A DNA stretch of 64,000 bases. Origin: a virus. Both the position numbers and the translations under genes were made by a program. The stretch spans positions 1 through 64,000 of IMG/VR virus record IMGVR_UViG_3300050821_003463; one strand, 5' to 3'. The notes beneath the pieces are model-generated. The model had not been told where the DNA came from. It saw nothing but the letters and a program-made list of their open reading frames with translations, and made no database searches. Shown piece by piece: positions 40,704-48,770 of the stretch; the first letter of the stretch is position 1; every line of letters starts with the position of its first letter.

Positions 40704-41459
40704 TCACTGGTCTTGAAGTTTTTGTTCGAGTTCTGCGATCTGTTGGTTGATGTCTTCAATCGGGTCGTCGTCGACGTCCGAAAGGTCAGGAGCGCCCATC
40801 TCTGCGGGTTCCGTGGGGTTGAAGTTCTCATCCGCCAGGAAGTTCGCACAGATCATCTCCAGCGCTGCGCCGTCGCTCGGATCGACGAAGTTTCCGTCAT
40901 CATCCTTCGTCTGGGACTCAGGCATGTGCTTCTTCGCCAGAGCCAGAGCGGGCTTAACGCAGTTCTCACGCGCGAGTTTCTTCAGGTGGATGTTGAGCCA
41001 CACCATTGATTCGTCTTCAGTAAGCCCAAGGATCGTTTCGACCTCAAACGTTACCTCTTCCAGGGACATACCGCTAGCTTTCTCGGTGAGTTCCTTGATG
41101 ATGAGCGGCATTGGAACGCCTTTAAACTCACCCTCTAAATTCAGCCGAGAGATCACACGCAGCTTGCCCATCCCAACGGGCTCATACACATCGCGCCCCA
41201 GACCGACGCCCTTCATAAGTTCGATGACCTTGACGTAGTAGTAGGCACGGCTGTACTTAATGCTCAAACTCTTTGCGAACTTTGAGAAAGACTCGAAGTC
41301 AGGTGAGTAGTAGTGATTCGACTTCGCCTCGTGCAGCAAGTCAGCGATGTCAAATTCACTGCTGTTAAGACCTTTGATCAGCTTGTTGATATCCCTGCGC
41401 ACCTTCGCGGCGCGCCCAGCTTCGATCTCTCCAACTACAGCAGGAATGTTTGGTTCCAT
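40704..41459 (-). CDS. Conserved phage protein, HTH-like
   Basis: A 251-residue protein, not firmly recognised. Residues about 35-85 (IADLLHEAKSNHYYSPDFES, then FAKSLSIKYSRAYYYVKVIE) look like the DUF3102/ParB-type helical region for DNA binding. The middle is helical, the C-terminal 50 residues are acidic (SDVDDDPIEDINQQIAELEQ). GAGGAAGT precedes the ATG. It is probably co-expressed with the ClpB-like ATPase and could be its client adaptor or a DNA-associated regulator. Confidence 0.6.
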   Translation of the reverse strand: MEPNIPAVVGEIEAGRAAKVRRDINKLIKGLNSSEFDIADLLHEAKSNHYYSPDFESFSKFAKSLSIKYSRAYYYVKVIELMKGVGLGRDVYEPVGMGKLRVISRLNLEGEFKGVPMPLIIKELTEKASGMSLEEVTFEVETILGLTEDESMVWLNIHLKKLARENCVKPALALAKKHMPESQTKDDDGNFVDPSDGAALEMICANFLADENFNPTEPAEMGAPDLSDVDDDPIEDINQQIAELEQKLQDQ

Positions 41460-41495
41460 TTACTTCCTCCCAAAGATGCGATTCAGATGACTCTC

Positions 41496-41630
41496 CTATT
41501 TCTTTGCTGGTTTTAGTCCGACATTCTCCATGCTGCATTCGAGAAACAAGTCAATGATCTTGACGTATGCAGCCGTAACATCACCCAACGCTTTGCGTAG
41601 CCGTCGATTTTCCTTAGCTAGGTCTTTCAT
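41496..41630 (-). CDS. Small coiled-coil peptide
   Basis: A 44-residue protein from ATG 41630 with GAAAGGG upstream (MKDLAKENRRLRKALGDVTA, then IIDLFLECSMEN). It is amphipathic and leucine-zipper-like. It follows the small membrane gene by two bases. Confidence 0.5.
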   Translation of the reverse strand: MKDLAKENRRLRKALGDVTAAYVKIIDLFLECSMENVGLKPAKK

Positions 41631-41632
41631 TT

Positions 41633-41779
41633 TCACCCTTTCAGATGCACTATCATGAATGCGATGACGTTGATGATCGAGAACAAGAACACGCCAGCGG
41701 CAACGCTGTGCAACGCGAACCCCAGAGAGATCGACGCAGCAAGCAGCCACGCCAGAGCCGATACCTGTGTGTTCGACAT
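41633..41779 (-). CDS. Two-span small membrane protein
   Basis: A 48-residue protein. Two hydrophobic segments: ALAWLLAASISLGFAL and VFLFSIINVIAFMIV. The start ATG overlaps the stop of the GroES-like gene (TAATG). It may be a holin-like or membrane-modifying peptide. Confidence 0.6.
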   Translation of the reverse strand: MSNTQVSALAWLLAASISLGFALHSVAAGVFLFSIINVIAFMIVHLKG

Positions 41780-42264
41780 TACGCCCGCCCAACGTAGCTA
41801 ACGAACCGGCTGGGGTCTGATAGCGGGTCATCTGCAGGACGTTCGTTCTCGACCGTGCCCTTGATATCTTCTTCGATAATGAGAAGAAGGATTTCACCGT
41901 TCAGCTTGAACTCGGTCCCGCTGTACTTTCCAAATACTACACGGTCGCCCGGGTTCACGTCAACAACTTTCGGTCCAATGGCGATCACGGTTCCTTCGGC
42001 GGGCTTCTCTTTCTCCATGTTCTCGGTGATCACGATGTTGGACAACTCTTCAAGGGTGACGCGACGCACGAGGATTGTCGTTCCACGCGGACGGAAGGTT
42101 TGTTTAACGACGGGGGCGTGCTCAACGACGATGTCCGTCTCGTCGCGGGTCCCTTCGGGTGCGACGTTGCGGAAGATATCAGTATTTGCGTCGGGCACTT
42201 CGGTACCGCCCACTGCGAACTTAGCGCTGCGCGCGCCTGCTGCGAGATAATCTTTACGTGACAT
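41779..42264 (-). CDS. GroES-like co-chaperonin
   Basis: A 161-residue protein; the GroES core is about 95 residues. Residues about 55-150 match GroES: FRPRGTTILVRRVTLEEL, a mobile-loop region SNIVITENMEKEKPAEGTVI with the family's EKPxEG motif, then AIGPKVVDVNPGDRVVFGKY and SGTEFKLNGEILLLIIEEDI. The 55-residue N-terminal extension is unique. It would cap host GroEL to fold phage proteins, as T4 Gp31 does. No phage GroEL is seen in this window. It overlaps a small membrane gene by one base. Confidence 0.85.
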   Translation of the reverse strand: MSRKDYLAAGARSAKFAVGGTEVPDANTDIFRNVAPEGTRDETDIVVEHAPVVKQTFRPRGTTILVRRVTLEELSNIVITENMEKEKPAEGTVIAIGPKVVDVNPGDRVVFGKYSGTEFKLNGEILLLIIEEDIKGTVENERPADDPLSDPSRFVSYVGRA

Positions 42265-42273
42265 GATCCCTCC

Positions 42274-42456
42274 CTAAATTCCTAACCAGTCTTTTCGAAA
42301 CTCAATCCCGGCTCGATTCGCCACCTCTACGATGCGGTCCCCCAGCTTCGGATCGATGCACGTCTCGGATGACATGCCCAGGGGCTCTTGACCAGAAGCA
42401 GCCAAGAAGTGCTCCATGAACACTCGCCCGTAATACGCCTTTGCGGAATCAAACAT
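42274..42456 (-). CDS. Small hypothetical protein
   Basis: A 60-residue protein, not recognised (AKAYYGRVFMEHFLAASGQE, then GDRIVEVANRAGIEFRKD). Mostly helical. It sits between the RNA-ligase block and the GroES-like gene with short intergenic gaps. Confidence 0.55.
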   Translation of the reverse strand: MFDSAKAYYGRVFMEHFLAASGQEPLGMSSETCIDPKLGDRIVEVANRAGIEFRKDWLGI

Positions 42457-42464
42457 GCGCCCTC

Positions 42465-42788
42465 CTAAAAAATGAGATTCTGCGGGATGTCGGCTGGTTC
42501 GTCCACGAAGATGAAGTCGAGCCGCCCACCGTTATCCGCACCAAACGTGTTGATCTGGATATTCTTACCCAGGCGCTTCGCAGTGCCGACGATAGCCAAC
42601 AGTTCGGGCGCTGAGATGGTGCTCGGTTTCAACTTGCCGTCGACCTTCTCATACCCAACGACTGAGAAAAACGACTGGGTTGCGGGGTTGCGCAGGGTGC
42701 GAATATACTGCAGCGCTGCGGTCTTATACGCCTCGAACTTCTGCTTCGCGCTGATGCGCGTGACTGTCTCTTTGACTTGCTTCGCCAT
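42465..42788 (-). CDS. Hypothetical protein
   Basis: A 107-residue protein, not recognised. The N-terminal helix has basic residues; the second half, SAPELLAIVGTAKRLGKNIQ, INTFGADNGGRLDFIFVD, has strand-helix alternation like a small alpha/beta domain. It follows the RNA-ligase gene by nine bases. Confidence 0.6.
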   Translation of the reverse strand: MAKQVKETVTRISAKQKFEAYKTAALQYIRTLRNPATQSFFSVVGYEKVDGKLKPSTISAPELLAIVGTAKRLGKNIQINTFGADNGGRLDFIFVDEPADIPQNLIF

Positions 42789-42797
42789 GACTTCCTC

Positions 42798-43964
42798 CTA
42801 TGTGTGCGCGTCGACCATCGGGTTCTTTCCCGAGGTCATCTGCTTGACCATCTTCCAGATGATAGCACGTTCGTCCTTGCCGTCCAACCTCGCGAACAGA
42901 ATACCTGAATACTTTACAAACTCTGGTCGCTTTATGATCAGCGCCCAGTCCTTGCGAACCGGAATGTTGCCCGATTCTTTCCACTGCTGATTGAGCACTC
43001 CTTGGATTACGCTGTAAGAGGCAGCGGCTCCGTGCTCGATCTCTTTGTACTCGGCGGTCAGCGCACGCATCCACTTCTGTACGAATGCGCTGAACCACGG
43101 AGTGCTTTGCTTGAGATATTCGTCCAACTCTGATGACTGATTGGTCGCCAGAACTTCCCAGATTCGTTTGGGTGACACGCCTGTGACCATGCGGTGCAGT
43201 CTCAGGTATTCGATGAACTTCAGTTTCAAGCGGAAGGGCGGTTTGCCCTTCTGATACCATGTGGTGACATATCCCTCTTCGTCGAGCCCGCAGTAGATCA
43301 TCGTCTCGTCGTGAACTGTCTTCAGAGTGGCGTTCTTCAGCTTTGGAGTCGCCAGCCCCCGCGAGTCTGCGAACGCGATCAGAGCCCCCGGTGAATACTC
43401 TTCGCCCGTCTCGTTATTGATCAGAGCTAGCAGGACCAGTTCCTTGCGCTCTTTGTAGTCTACGACGATACGTAGGTCGGGGTGTAGCCCTTCGAACACT
43501 GCAGTATAGCCAGGGAGCACTCCCAGAGATTCACCAAAACTCTTACGCAGCCATGCGGTCGCCCACTTCGCGTGAACGGAGTGAAACGAACCCTTGGACG
43601 CGAGGTAGTCAACTCCGTCCCAGGTGTATAACGTACACATGAACCCATCCATCTTCTCCCACACAACGGGAGCCTGGAACGCCTCAGTACCGAGAACCCC
43701 CAGAACGTCTGTCGCCATCGGGTTCCCGTAGTTGTGGAACTTCTCGAACGGGCGCGAGACGATGTCGCCGGTCAACCAGTTAATAACAATGCCACGGCAC
43801 TTGCTCGTGACCCCGTCCCACCTCTGCTCTTGCACAGTCTTGCGCGAGTAGGCGAAGATCGAAAGCGGGAACTCGCTATGGTTCTGCTGCGATACGTACC
43901 CCGTCTCGATATACTTCTCGCTGAACTCTGCGGGAGACATGCCGATATAGGTGAAGAAGTTCAT
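42798..43964 (-). CDS. T4 Rnl1-type RNA ligase
   Basis: A 388-residue protein, close to the family's usual size. The nucleotidyl-transfer Lys is K104 in VWEKMDGFM (motif I). Upstream lies CRGIVINWLTGDIVSRPFEK. Motif III/IIIa-like VFEGLHPDLRIVVDY and motif V-like FRLKLKFIEY follow. The C-terminal domain resembles the Rnl1 extension. It probably repairs tRNA anticodon cuts, as in T4 defence against anticodon nucleases, which fits the tRNA genes of this phage. Its start overlaps the small upstream gene by four bases. Confidence 0.88.
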   Translation of the reverse strand: MNFFTYIGMSPAEFSEKYIETGYVSQQNHSEFPLSIFAYSRKTVQEQRWDGVTSKCRGIVINWLTGDIVSRPFEKFHNYGNPMATDVLGVLGTEAFQAPVVWEKMDGFMCTLYTWDGVDYLASKGSFHSVHAKWATAWLRKSFGESLGVLPGYTAVFEGLHPDLRIVVDYKERKELVLLALINNETGEEYSPGALIAFADSRGLATPKLKNATLKTVHDETMIYCGLDEEGYVTTWYQKGKPPFRLKLKFIEYLRLHRMVTGVSPKRIWEVLATNQSSELDEYLKQSTPWFSAFVQKWMRALTAEYKEIEHGAAASYSVIQGVLNQQWKESGNIPVRKDWALIIKRPEFVKYSGILFARLDGKDERAIIWKMVKQMTSGKNPMVDAHT

Positions 43965-44167
43965 TTTCCATCCGTGAGCAGCACTGGCGTAGGCTGGGAC
44001 TCGATGTGCGCGAGTACGTTAGCCGCCAGCAGAAAGTTGATCTTGTTCGCAGCCGCATGCTCCATCGCGTTGCCGGGGCGGTTGCGCCGACTGAGTCCTT
44101 GCTGTGGGTAAGTCTTGCCACCAAGCCACGAAAGCCTGGGGACGTCGTGCCCAAATGGTTGCGCCAT
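43961..44167 (-). CDS. Small hypothetical protein upstream of RNA ligase
   Basis: A 68-residue protein, not recognised. It has a Gly/Pro/Arg-rich N-terminus, then a helix (AMEHAAANKINFLLAANVLA). GAGGAG lies upstream of the ATG and a promoter 20 bases further up. Its stop overlaps the RNA-ligase start by four bases. Confidence 0.6.
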   Translation of the reverse strand: MAQPFGHDVPRLSWLGGKTYPQQGLSRRNRPGNAMEHAAANKINFLLAANVLAHIESQPTPVLLTDGK

Positions 44168-44187
44168 GTGTGATCTCCTCTATGTAC

Positions 44188-44217
44188 AGAATAGACGATT
44201 CAGTTGATGCTTGTCAA
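44188..44217 (-). promoter_or_regulatory. Sigma70-like promoter for the RNA-ligase unit
   Basis: On the - strand TTGACA (44217-44212), 18 bases, then TATTCT (44193-44188), about 20 bases before the start of the 68-residue protein. The -35 overlaps the stop region of the nuclease gene. Confidence 0.6.
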
Positions 44218-45287
44218 GGTTTTTCCGGATGAACCTCGAAATATTTTTTCAGGCACGACAGACAGCCCGTGCCCGTGGGTCCGCACTTCGGAACCCTTAT
44301 CCCCTTGTACTTTTTCGAGCCCTCACACGCTAGCGCCAAGCGCTCGGCGCGCGCCGCCTCTGCCGCTGCCTTGCGCACCTCCCGCCGCGCGTCCCGTATG
44401 ACCCCGATGCGCCCGTCTATCGCCTTGAGCGACCGTGTCAACGCTAGCGCCTGCAGAAAGGCGTCGAAGTCCTGGGTGAACGCCTCGCGCCCCTCCGCGT
44501 GCCAGGGGTCGAAGTCGCCCGTCTCTTTGTCCAGTCGGAGGACCCAGCGATCCTCAACCTGCTCGCCCGTCTCGCACTCGTACGCTGCCTGATACGCAGC
44601 CACCTGCATGAGATAAGTCACGTACAGGTAGTTGCTCGTCTTCCAGTCGGAGATGGTCAGCCGATCCTTAAACTCACTGGGACAGCAGAGTCGATCACTG
44701 CATGAGTCGACGATACATAGACCGTCCATCGTGCCCGCATAAAGGTGCTCCCGGTGAAAGACCTTCCGCTCGGTACTGCGCCACCGGACGTTGTGCGCGA
44801 CCATCCACTCCACGGCTCCAATACAGCAGGAAGCGGCGCGCTCGTCCGTAGGTAGCTTCGCAAGTACTTCCAGTTCTCGATTGCGATTGTCCGAGAGGTT
44901 GCTCTTGATGAGTTCTTCGATCCACGAGTGCGCGTCATGCCCCGTCTCCCCCGCAGATTCGAGTTCCTCCCGATCTGCCTTCTTTGCCTCTGCGATGATT
45001 GCGTCTAGCTCAGCCTCGAACACCTGGATGCAGTCATCCGGTCCCAGGTGCCCCTCGACCAGCAGACGGCGCAACTTCTCCATTGCCTTTCGAACTGCCC
45101 ACGGCATCAGCGCTGCTGACTTGTCGATGATCTTGACAACGCCAGTGACGCCCGCGAGTTCCTGAAGCTTGCCTTCGACTTCGCGCACCCACAGCCACTT
45201 GCTCGGACTAAAGCGCAGCCGTTCCGTGTCGCCGTAGAAGAAGTGAATCGCGCTTAGGTCATTGTACTTCTTGATGATCAGACTCAC
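44214..45287 (-). CDS. PD-(D/E)XK nuclease, Cas4/RecB-like
   Basis: A 357-residue protein. Helical N-terminal 110 residues precede the nuclease core: GHDAHSWIEELI with the core His, then ERKVFHREHLYAGTMDGLCI with the metal-binding Glu/Asp, LTISDWKTSNYLYVTYLMQV (D-x-K) and QVAAYQAAYE, as in RecB/Cas4-like exonucleases. The C-terminus has three Cys residues (PKCGPTGTGCLSCLKKY), a possible iron-sulphur or zinc site. Likely a 5'- or dsDNA exonuclease for recombination or degradation of host DNA. Confidence 0.85.
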   Translation of the reverse strand: MSLIIKKYNDLSAIHFFYGDTERLRFSPSKWLWVREVEGKLQELAGVTGVVKIIDKSAALMPWAVRKAMEKLRRLLVEGHLGPDDCIQVFEAELDAIIAEAKKADREELESAGETGHDAHSWIEELIKSNLSDNRNRELEVLAKLPTDERAASCCIGAVEWMVAHNVRWRSTERKVFHREHLYAGTMDGLCIVDSCSDRLCCPSEFKDRLTISDWKTSNYLYVTYLMQVAAYQAAYECETGEQVEDRWVLRLDKETGDFDPWHAEGREAFTQDFDAFLQALALTRSLKAIDGRIGVIRDARREVRKAAAEAARAERLALACEGSKKYKGIRVPKCGPTGTGCLSCLKKYFEVHPEKP

Positions 45288-45562
45288 GCGATCCTCCGGA
45301 TGTTTCGTGCTGCGACCCAGAGCCTGCCTGTCAGAGCGTGGAGGATTCGCACCTCGCCGTATCTAGGCTCGTCCGCTGCTGGCAGCGTTTCAATCTTGCC
45401 GTACCGCCAGCCGTCGTGAAAGTACTGAACGGCTTCCCCCTCAGTGAGCAGGTCCGCTGCCGCCTCATTCTGCTTCTGGTACCCGTCGATGATATCTCGC
45501 CCGACCACCGCGTCAGTCTGTGCTACAGGTTCCGCCTTCGTGCGCCGAGTCATTCGACCCAT
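45284..45562 (-). CDS. Hypothetical protein
   Basis: A 92-residue protein, not recognised. The N-terminus is basic, then acidic, then strand-rich (FHDGWRYGKIETLPAADEPR, YGEVRILHALTGRLWVAARN), like a small Tudor- or KOW-like beta barrel. It overlaps the nuclease start by four bases. Confidence 0.55.
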   Translation of the reverse strand: MGRMTRRTKAEPVAQTDAVVGRDIIDGYQKQNEAAADLLTEGEAVQYFHDGWRYGKIETLPAADEPRYGEVRILHALTGRLWVAARNIRRIA

Positions 45563-45565
45563 GAT

Positions 45566-45778
45566 TCACCTGATCTCTCTATACGTCGGTTTTGCGATTG
45601 CCTTGTGACACGCTATGCGCCCTTCATTCTCGTAGCAGAGCCACCCATCAGCGAAGGCACCGATGACTACGACGTGATCCCTCACAATGAGCGTCATGCC
45701 CTGGTCACCTTTGACGTGCGTGTGGACGTGAAACGCTAACAGCATATTCAAAACTGCGAGCGCTGCTCTGCATGTCAT
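45566..45778 (-). CDS. Small hypothetical protein
   Basis: A 70-residue protein, not recognised. A hydrophobic N-terminus (CRAALAVLNMLLAF) could be a signal or weak anchor; then strands such as MTLIVRDHVVVIGAF. In the small-gene run between the nuclease and nucleotidyltransferase genes. Confidence 0.5.
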   Translation of the reverse strand: MTCRAALAVLNMLLAFHVHTHVKGDQGMTLIVRDHVVVIGAFADGWLCYENEGRIACHKAIAKPTYREIR

Positions 45779-45789
45779 CTGTTTTTCCC

Positions 45790-46044
45790 CTAGTTGGTGA
45801 ACTCGATGTTGCGCTGGATATCAGCGAAGATGCGCGCCCGGGCAGAGGCTTCGTCCACGGTGATGTAGAAGACGCCGCGCAGACCGTTAGACTCTTCGCG
45901 CGTGGCGATATCATCACTGTGAACGTGGTCGAGTAGAGATTTCACGGGCGGGCTAACTCGCGGAACGTACACGAACGGCTCCGTCACCGGCATGCGAAAT
46001 CCTGTATCTTCCGCAGGTGTGTTGTCTTGCGCGAGGAGTCTCAT
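45790..46044 (-). CDS. Hypothetical protein
   Basis: An 84-residue protein, not recognised. The second half (NGLRGVFYITVDEASARARI, then FADIQRNIEFTN) looks like a small alpha/beta fold. It overlaps the upstream gene by four bases. Confidence 0.55.
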   Translation of the reverse strand: MRLLAQDNTPAEDTGFRMPVTEPFVYVPRVSPPVKSLLDHVHSDDIATREESNGLRGVFYITVDEASARARIFADIQRNIEFTN

Positions 46045-46253
46045 CGAAGGTCCCCGTTATTGCGGCGCAACAGGTCCGCGAAGGATTTACTGGCTTGGTC
46101 GTACCCGATGTCCCACAGCTTGCGCTCGCCTTCAGTCTTGCGCGGGTTATTGCGCTTCTCGATTCCCATCTTGTATCCGAGTGCGCCCAGTGCGATGATT
46201 TCCTCGCGATTGGTGAACTTGATTCCAGCGACAGCTTCTTTCAGACCCTTCAT
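46041..46253 (-). CDS. Small hypothetical protein
   Basis: A 70-residue helical, basic protein (TNREEIIALGALGYKMGIEK, then YDQASKSFADLLRRN), not recognised. Four-base overlaps on both sides mark it as part of a tightly coupled run. Confidence 0.55.
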   Translation of the reverse strand: MKGLKEAVAGIKFTNREEIIALGALGYKMGIEKRNNPRKTEGERKLWDIGYDQASKSFADLLRRNNGDLR

Positions 46254-46588
46254 TGTGCGACCTCCGGTAAATTCTTGTAGCCGATCAACTTTGCAACCGC
46301 GAGTATGACCGCAGCGTCAGCCGTGCCCTGAAGGAACGAACCGATGTTGTAGCGATTCTTACTCGCCCACTGTGCTAGGGCTTGATCCGCCTGGGTGCCG
46401 AAGATATATCCCTTCCCTGACTTTGGCAACTTCCTAGCGTAGCGGTCAAGAGCTGTCTTTTGCCAGCCAGCCGCTCCGACAGGGAGAACTAGCCAGCTAC
46501 GCGACGTCTCTCCCACAACTTCGTATCCTGCGTAGGTCACTTGGTACTCGTTTCGGACGTAGATGACCTCGCCCACTTTTGGTTTCAT
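46250..46588 (-). CDS. Hypothetical protein
   Basis: A 112-residue protein, not recognised. The N-terminal 45 residues look like a small beta barrel (GEVIYVRNEYQVTYAGYEVV), followed by a Lys/Gly-rich stretch and a C-terminal helix (GTADAAVILAVAKLIG). It ends in a four-base overlap with the next gene. Confidence 0.55.
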   Translation of the reverse strand: MKPKVGEVIYVRNEYQVTYAGYEVVGETSRSWLVLPVGAAGWQKTALDRYARKLPKSGKGYIFGTQADQALAQWASKNRYNIGSFLQGTADAAVILAVAKLIGYKNLPEVAQ

Positions 46589-46597
46589 TCAATCCTC

Positions 46598-47422
46598 CTA
46601 GTTGTCGTTACACACTGCGTAATAGTGTTCTTCGTACATCTCCACCAGCAACTTGTCGACCTTAGCATAGTCGGGCTTCGACTGCAAGGGAGAACTTTTA
46701 TGCGCCTCTTCGAGCACCTTCAGACGCGCGCTCACGACGGAGCAAACCGTATCGAGTGACCACTTGCCCTGTCGAACTTCAAGCAACAGAGGCTTGTCGG
46801 GTCGAGGGTAGGTGATAGTGCCGGTCTGCAGTAGCTCAAAGCCTTCACTGCACAATCGGATCGCGTGCATCGCCGCCTTGGTGTCATACCCGTGCGTCTC
46901 CGTGAGTTCAGGGCGCTGTCCGTGCCTGCCCAGCCCCTTCTCTCCCAGGAGCCGCTTCATCTGCCCAGTTACGAAACCAGTGAAGTGCCCCGCCGCCGAC
47001 TTCGCGACGATAGCGCCGCGCAGCTCACTCGCGTACGAGCCCCAGAGGGAGATATCCTGCATATCCCAGTTAAGCGCTAGCGCGTTCTCTGCGAAGAGAA
47101 AACTTAACGCAGTCGGGTTCCCCTGACACGCAAGCCGCGCCCACCGACGCAGAGTGTACAATGTAATATCTGTATCCTCCGCGTTGTTGCGCCTGCTCAT
47201 GTCACTAGTGCTCGTGACGCAGTGCTCGAACGGATGGAGCCCGAAGACGTGTTCCTTCGGCTCGATGAAGATGCCGTAGATATCTAGATCAGACTTCTCG
47301 GTCAGCCGCGCGCCGTGCAACGCAGAGCCGCCCTCGAAGAGATGGAGCACATCTCTCGCCTCGCACGTTTGGCTAAACGCTGACTCGGTCACTGCATGCA
47401 GTAGCTGTTCTTTAGTTGCCAT
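46598..47422 (-). CDS. Pol-beta-type nucleotidyltransferase (YcgL-like)
   Basis: A 274-residue protein. LFEGGSALHGARLTEKSDLD is the GS...D-x-D active-site pattern of pol beta nucleotidyltransferases, followed by IYGIFIEPKEHVFG and a VTSTSD strand. The middle and C-terminus are helical with conserved-looking FAENAL and GHFTGFVTGQMKRL. Similar phage proteins are predicted nucleotidyltransferases of unknown substrate; candidates are tRNA ends, antibiotics or proteins. Its start lies 34 bases inside the exported hydrolase gene. Confidence 0.75.
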   Translation of the reverse strand: MATKEQLLHAVTESAFSQTCEARDVLHLFEGGSALHGARLTEKSDLDIYGIFIEPKEHVFGLHPFEHCVTSTSDMSRRNNAEDTDITLYTLRRWARLACQGNPTALSFLFAENALALNWDMQDISLWGSYASELRGAIVAKSAAGHFTGFVTGQMKRLLGEKGLGRHGQRPELTETHGYDTKAAMHAIRLCSEGFELLQTGTITYPRPDKPLLLEVRQGKWSLDTVCSVVSARLKVLEEAHKSSPLQSKPDYAKVDKLLVEMYEEHYYAVCNDN

Positions 47423-47880
47423 GCGATCCTCACTTTCGGTGCGAGTTCAAAGTACTCTTCCAGCGTTGTGCTCGGCGTGACGCCCAGATTGCGCGCGACG
47501 TTCTTCGCCCAGCGCTGCCAGTTGCCCGCATACCATTTTGCTACCTGATTCAGCGTCATGTCCTGGCGATAATAGCGAGACTCCCCTATTAGCGCCTTCG
47601 CAATTTGGTGATCGAGCGCAGCCCAGCCCGCCGCGTCACTCTTGAAGATCACATGGTTCGCCTTGCCGATTCCGATCTGTCCTGGGTAGCGCTCACCGCG
47701 TCGCACCTTCAGGTCGCCCGGGTTGTGGTAGCGGTTAGGGATCGATCTGTATGTGTAAAAGCCCTCCGCGCGAGCAATCGCGTGTGCGAATAGATCAACT
47801 CTGTCCTGCGCCCAGCACGTACCCACCATACAGAAGCCGACCAACTTCAGGATGACCAGCCGTAAGAGTGTGCGCGTCAT
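47389..47880 (-). CDS. Exported muramidase/wall-hydrolase-like protein
   Basis: A 163-residue protein from ATG 47880. Residues 1-24 (LLRLVILKLVGFCMVGTCWA) form a signal peptide or anchor. The mature part has IARAEGFYTYRSIPNRYHNP and GDLKVRRG, then AAGWAALDHQIAKALIGESR and YAGNWQRWAKNVARNLGV. This Glu-Gly-Phe ... Asn-Pro-Gly-Asp-Leu pattern occurs in phage lysozyme-like wall hydrolases. Being exported, it could act from the periplasm, separate from the GH108 enzyme. It overlaps the nucleotidyltransferase start by 34 bases. Confidence 0.6.
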   Translation of the reverse strand: MTRTLLRLVILKLVGFCMVGTCWAQDRVDLFAHAIARAEGFYTYRSIPNRYHNPGDLKVRRGERYPGQIGIGKANHVIFKSDAAGWAALDHQIAKALIGESRYYRQDMTLNQVAKWYAGNWQRWAKNVARNLGVTPSTTLEEYFELAPKVRIAWQLKNSYCMQ

Positions 47881-48272
47881 TCGCACCCCGCATTCTCCGG
47901 ATTCCCCCTGCTGAAGTCCCACATGGTTAGTTCTTTCGTTACCTGCTCGAACCTGTCGCACAAAAGATTCCCGGCGCTGCGTCGTGTCTTGAAGTCAATC
48001 GCACCTTCCAGGTATAGCTTCTCGATGAACCGAAACGCGTTGCCGAGATGCAGCAAGCCCTGCGCGCCTTGCGCGCCAGTTGTCGGTGGATTCTGAGCGC
48101 GCCGCGCCGCGTACGCGACTTCTAGATCGTACTCGCGCATCGCTTCGGAAAAGATCATCCTCGTGCCTGATGCCGTGCGCTCCGCAGTGAACCGGGGGAT
48201 CGGGCGCAACGTCTCGATGTCCAGAGTGATATTCTCAGGTTCAGTGATACCAGATGGTTCAGGGTTATGCAT
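47877..48272 (-). CDS. Hypothetical protein
   Basis: A 131-residue protein, not recognised. Acidic/Pro N-terminus, then helices (LLHLGNAFRFIEKLYLEGAI). A Cys occurs near the end. It overlaps the exported hydrolase gene by four bases. Confidence 0.55.
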   Translation of the reverse strand: MHNPEPSGITEPENITLDIETLRPIPRFTAERTASGTRMIFSEAMREYDLEVAYAARRAQNPPTTGAQGAQGLLHLGNAFRFIEKLYLEGAIDFKTRRSAGNLLCDRFEQVTKELTMWDFSRGNPENAGCE

Positions 48273-48281
48273 TGTATCCTC

Positions 48282-48764
48282 CTATTTGCCGACCGCTGCT
48301 GCGAATGCACTGCATGCTTCTGATTCGTCCGCTTCCATGTAGATCAGTGAGTTGCCCGGGTTCTTGTGTCCCAGGTACGCGACCAATTCCGCTACTCCCA
48401 TGCCGCCTTTGTAGCCCAGCCGCCCGCAGGTGTGTTTCAGAGAGTGCGGATGGAGCAGGTGCTTCGGGATTCCGACCTTCGCGCCGTAAGCCTGCATCCT
48501 GCGCCATACTGTCATGCGACACAGGGGGAAGAACTGTCCTTTCATCCCGACCAGCGCCAGCTCATCTGGCAGCAACTTCTGGGTCGTCTTCTTGCTACCC
48601 TTCAGCCGCTGCACTACGAGGTGCCCGTCTATCACGTTCGCATCCGTCAACGCAATTACTTCGCTGACGCGCAGACCGTGATTAAACATCACCGTGAACA
48701 TCAGCCGGTCACTGCCCGTGACATCGAGAAACCGTCCCAGTTCGTCCTTCGTGAGTGATTTCAT
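48282..48764 (-). CDS. Minimal tyrosine recombinase
   Basis: A 160-residue protein, only the catalytic domain; family members are usually 300-400 residues with an N-terminal core-binding domain. Motifs: HGLRVSEVIAL (Arg I), QRLKGSKKT (beta-hairpin Lys), HPHSLKHTCG (box II, with Lys in place of the second Arg), then YLGHKNPGNSLIYMEAD with the third His-like position and the nucleophile Tyr. It could be a dimer resolvase, a decayed integrase or a phage-specific recombinase. A sigma70-like promoter lies just upstream. Confidence 0.8.
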   Translation of the reverse strand: MKSLTKDELGRFLDVTGSDRLMFTVMFNHGLRVSEVIALTDANVIDGHLVVQRLKGSKKTTQKLLPDELALVGMKGQFFPLCRMTVWRRMQAYGAKVGIPKHLLHPHSLKHTCGRLGYKGGMGVAELVAYLGHKNPGNSLIYMEADESEACSAFAAAVGK

Positions 48765-48770
48765 GTTTCG

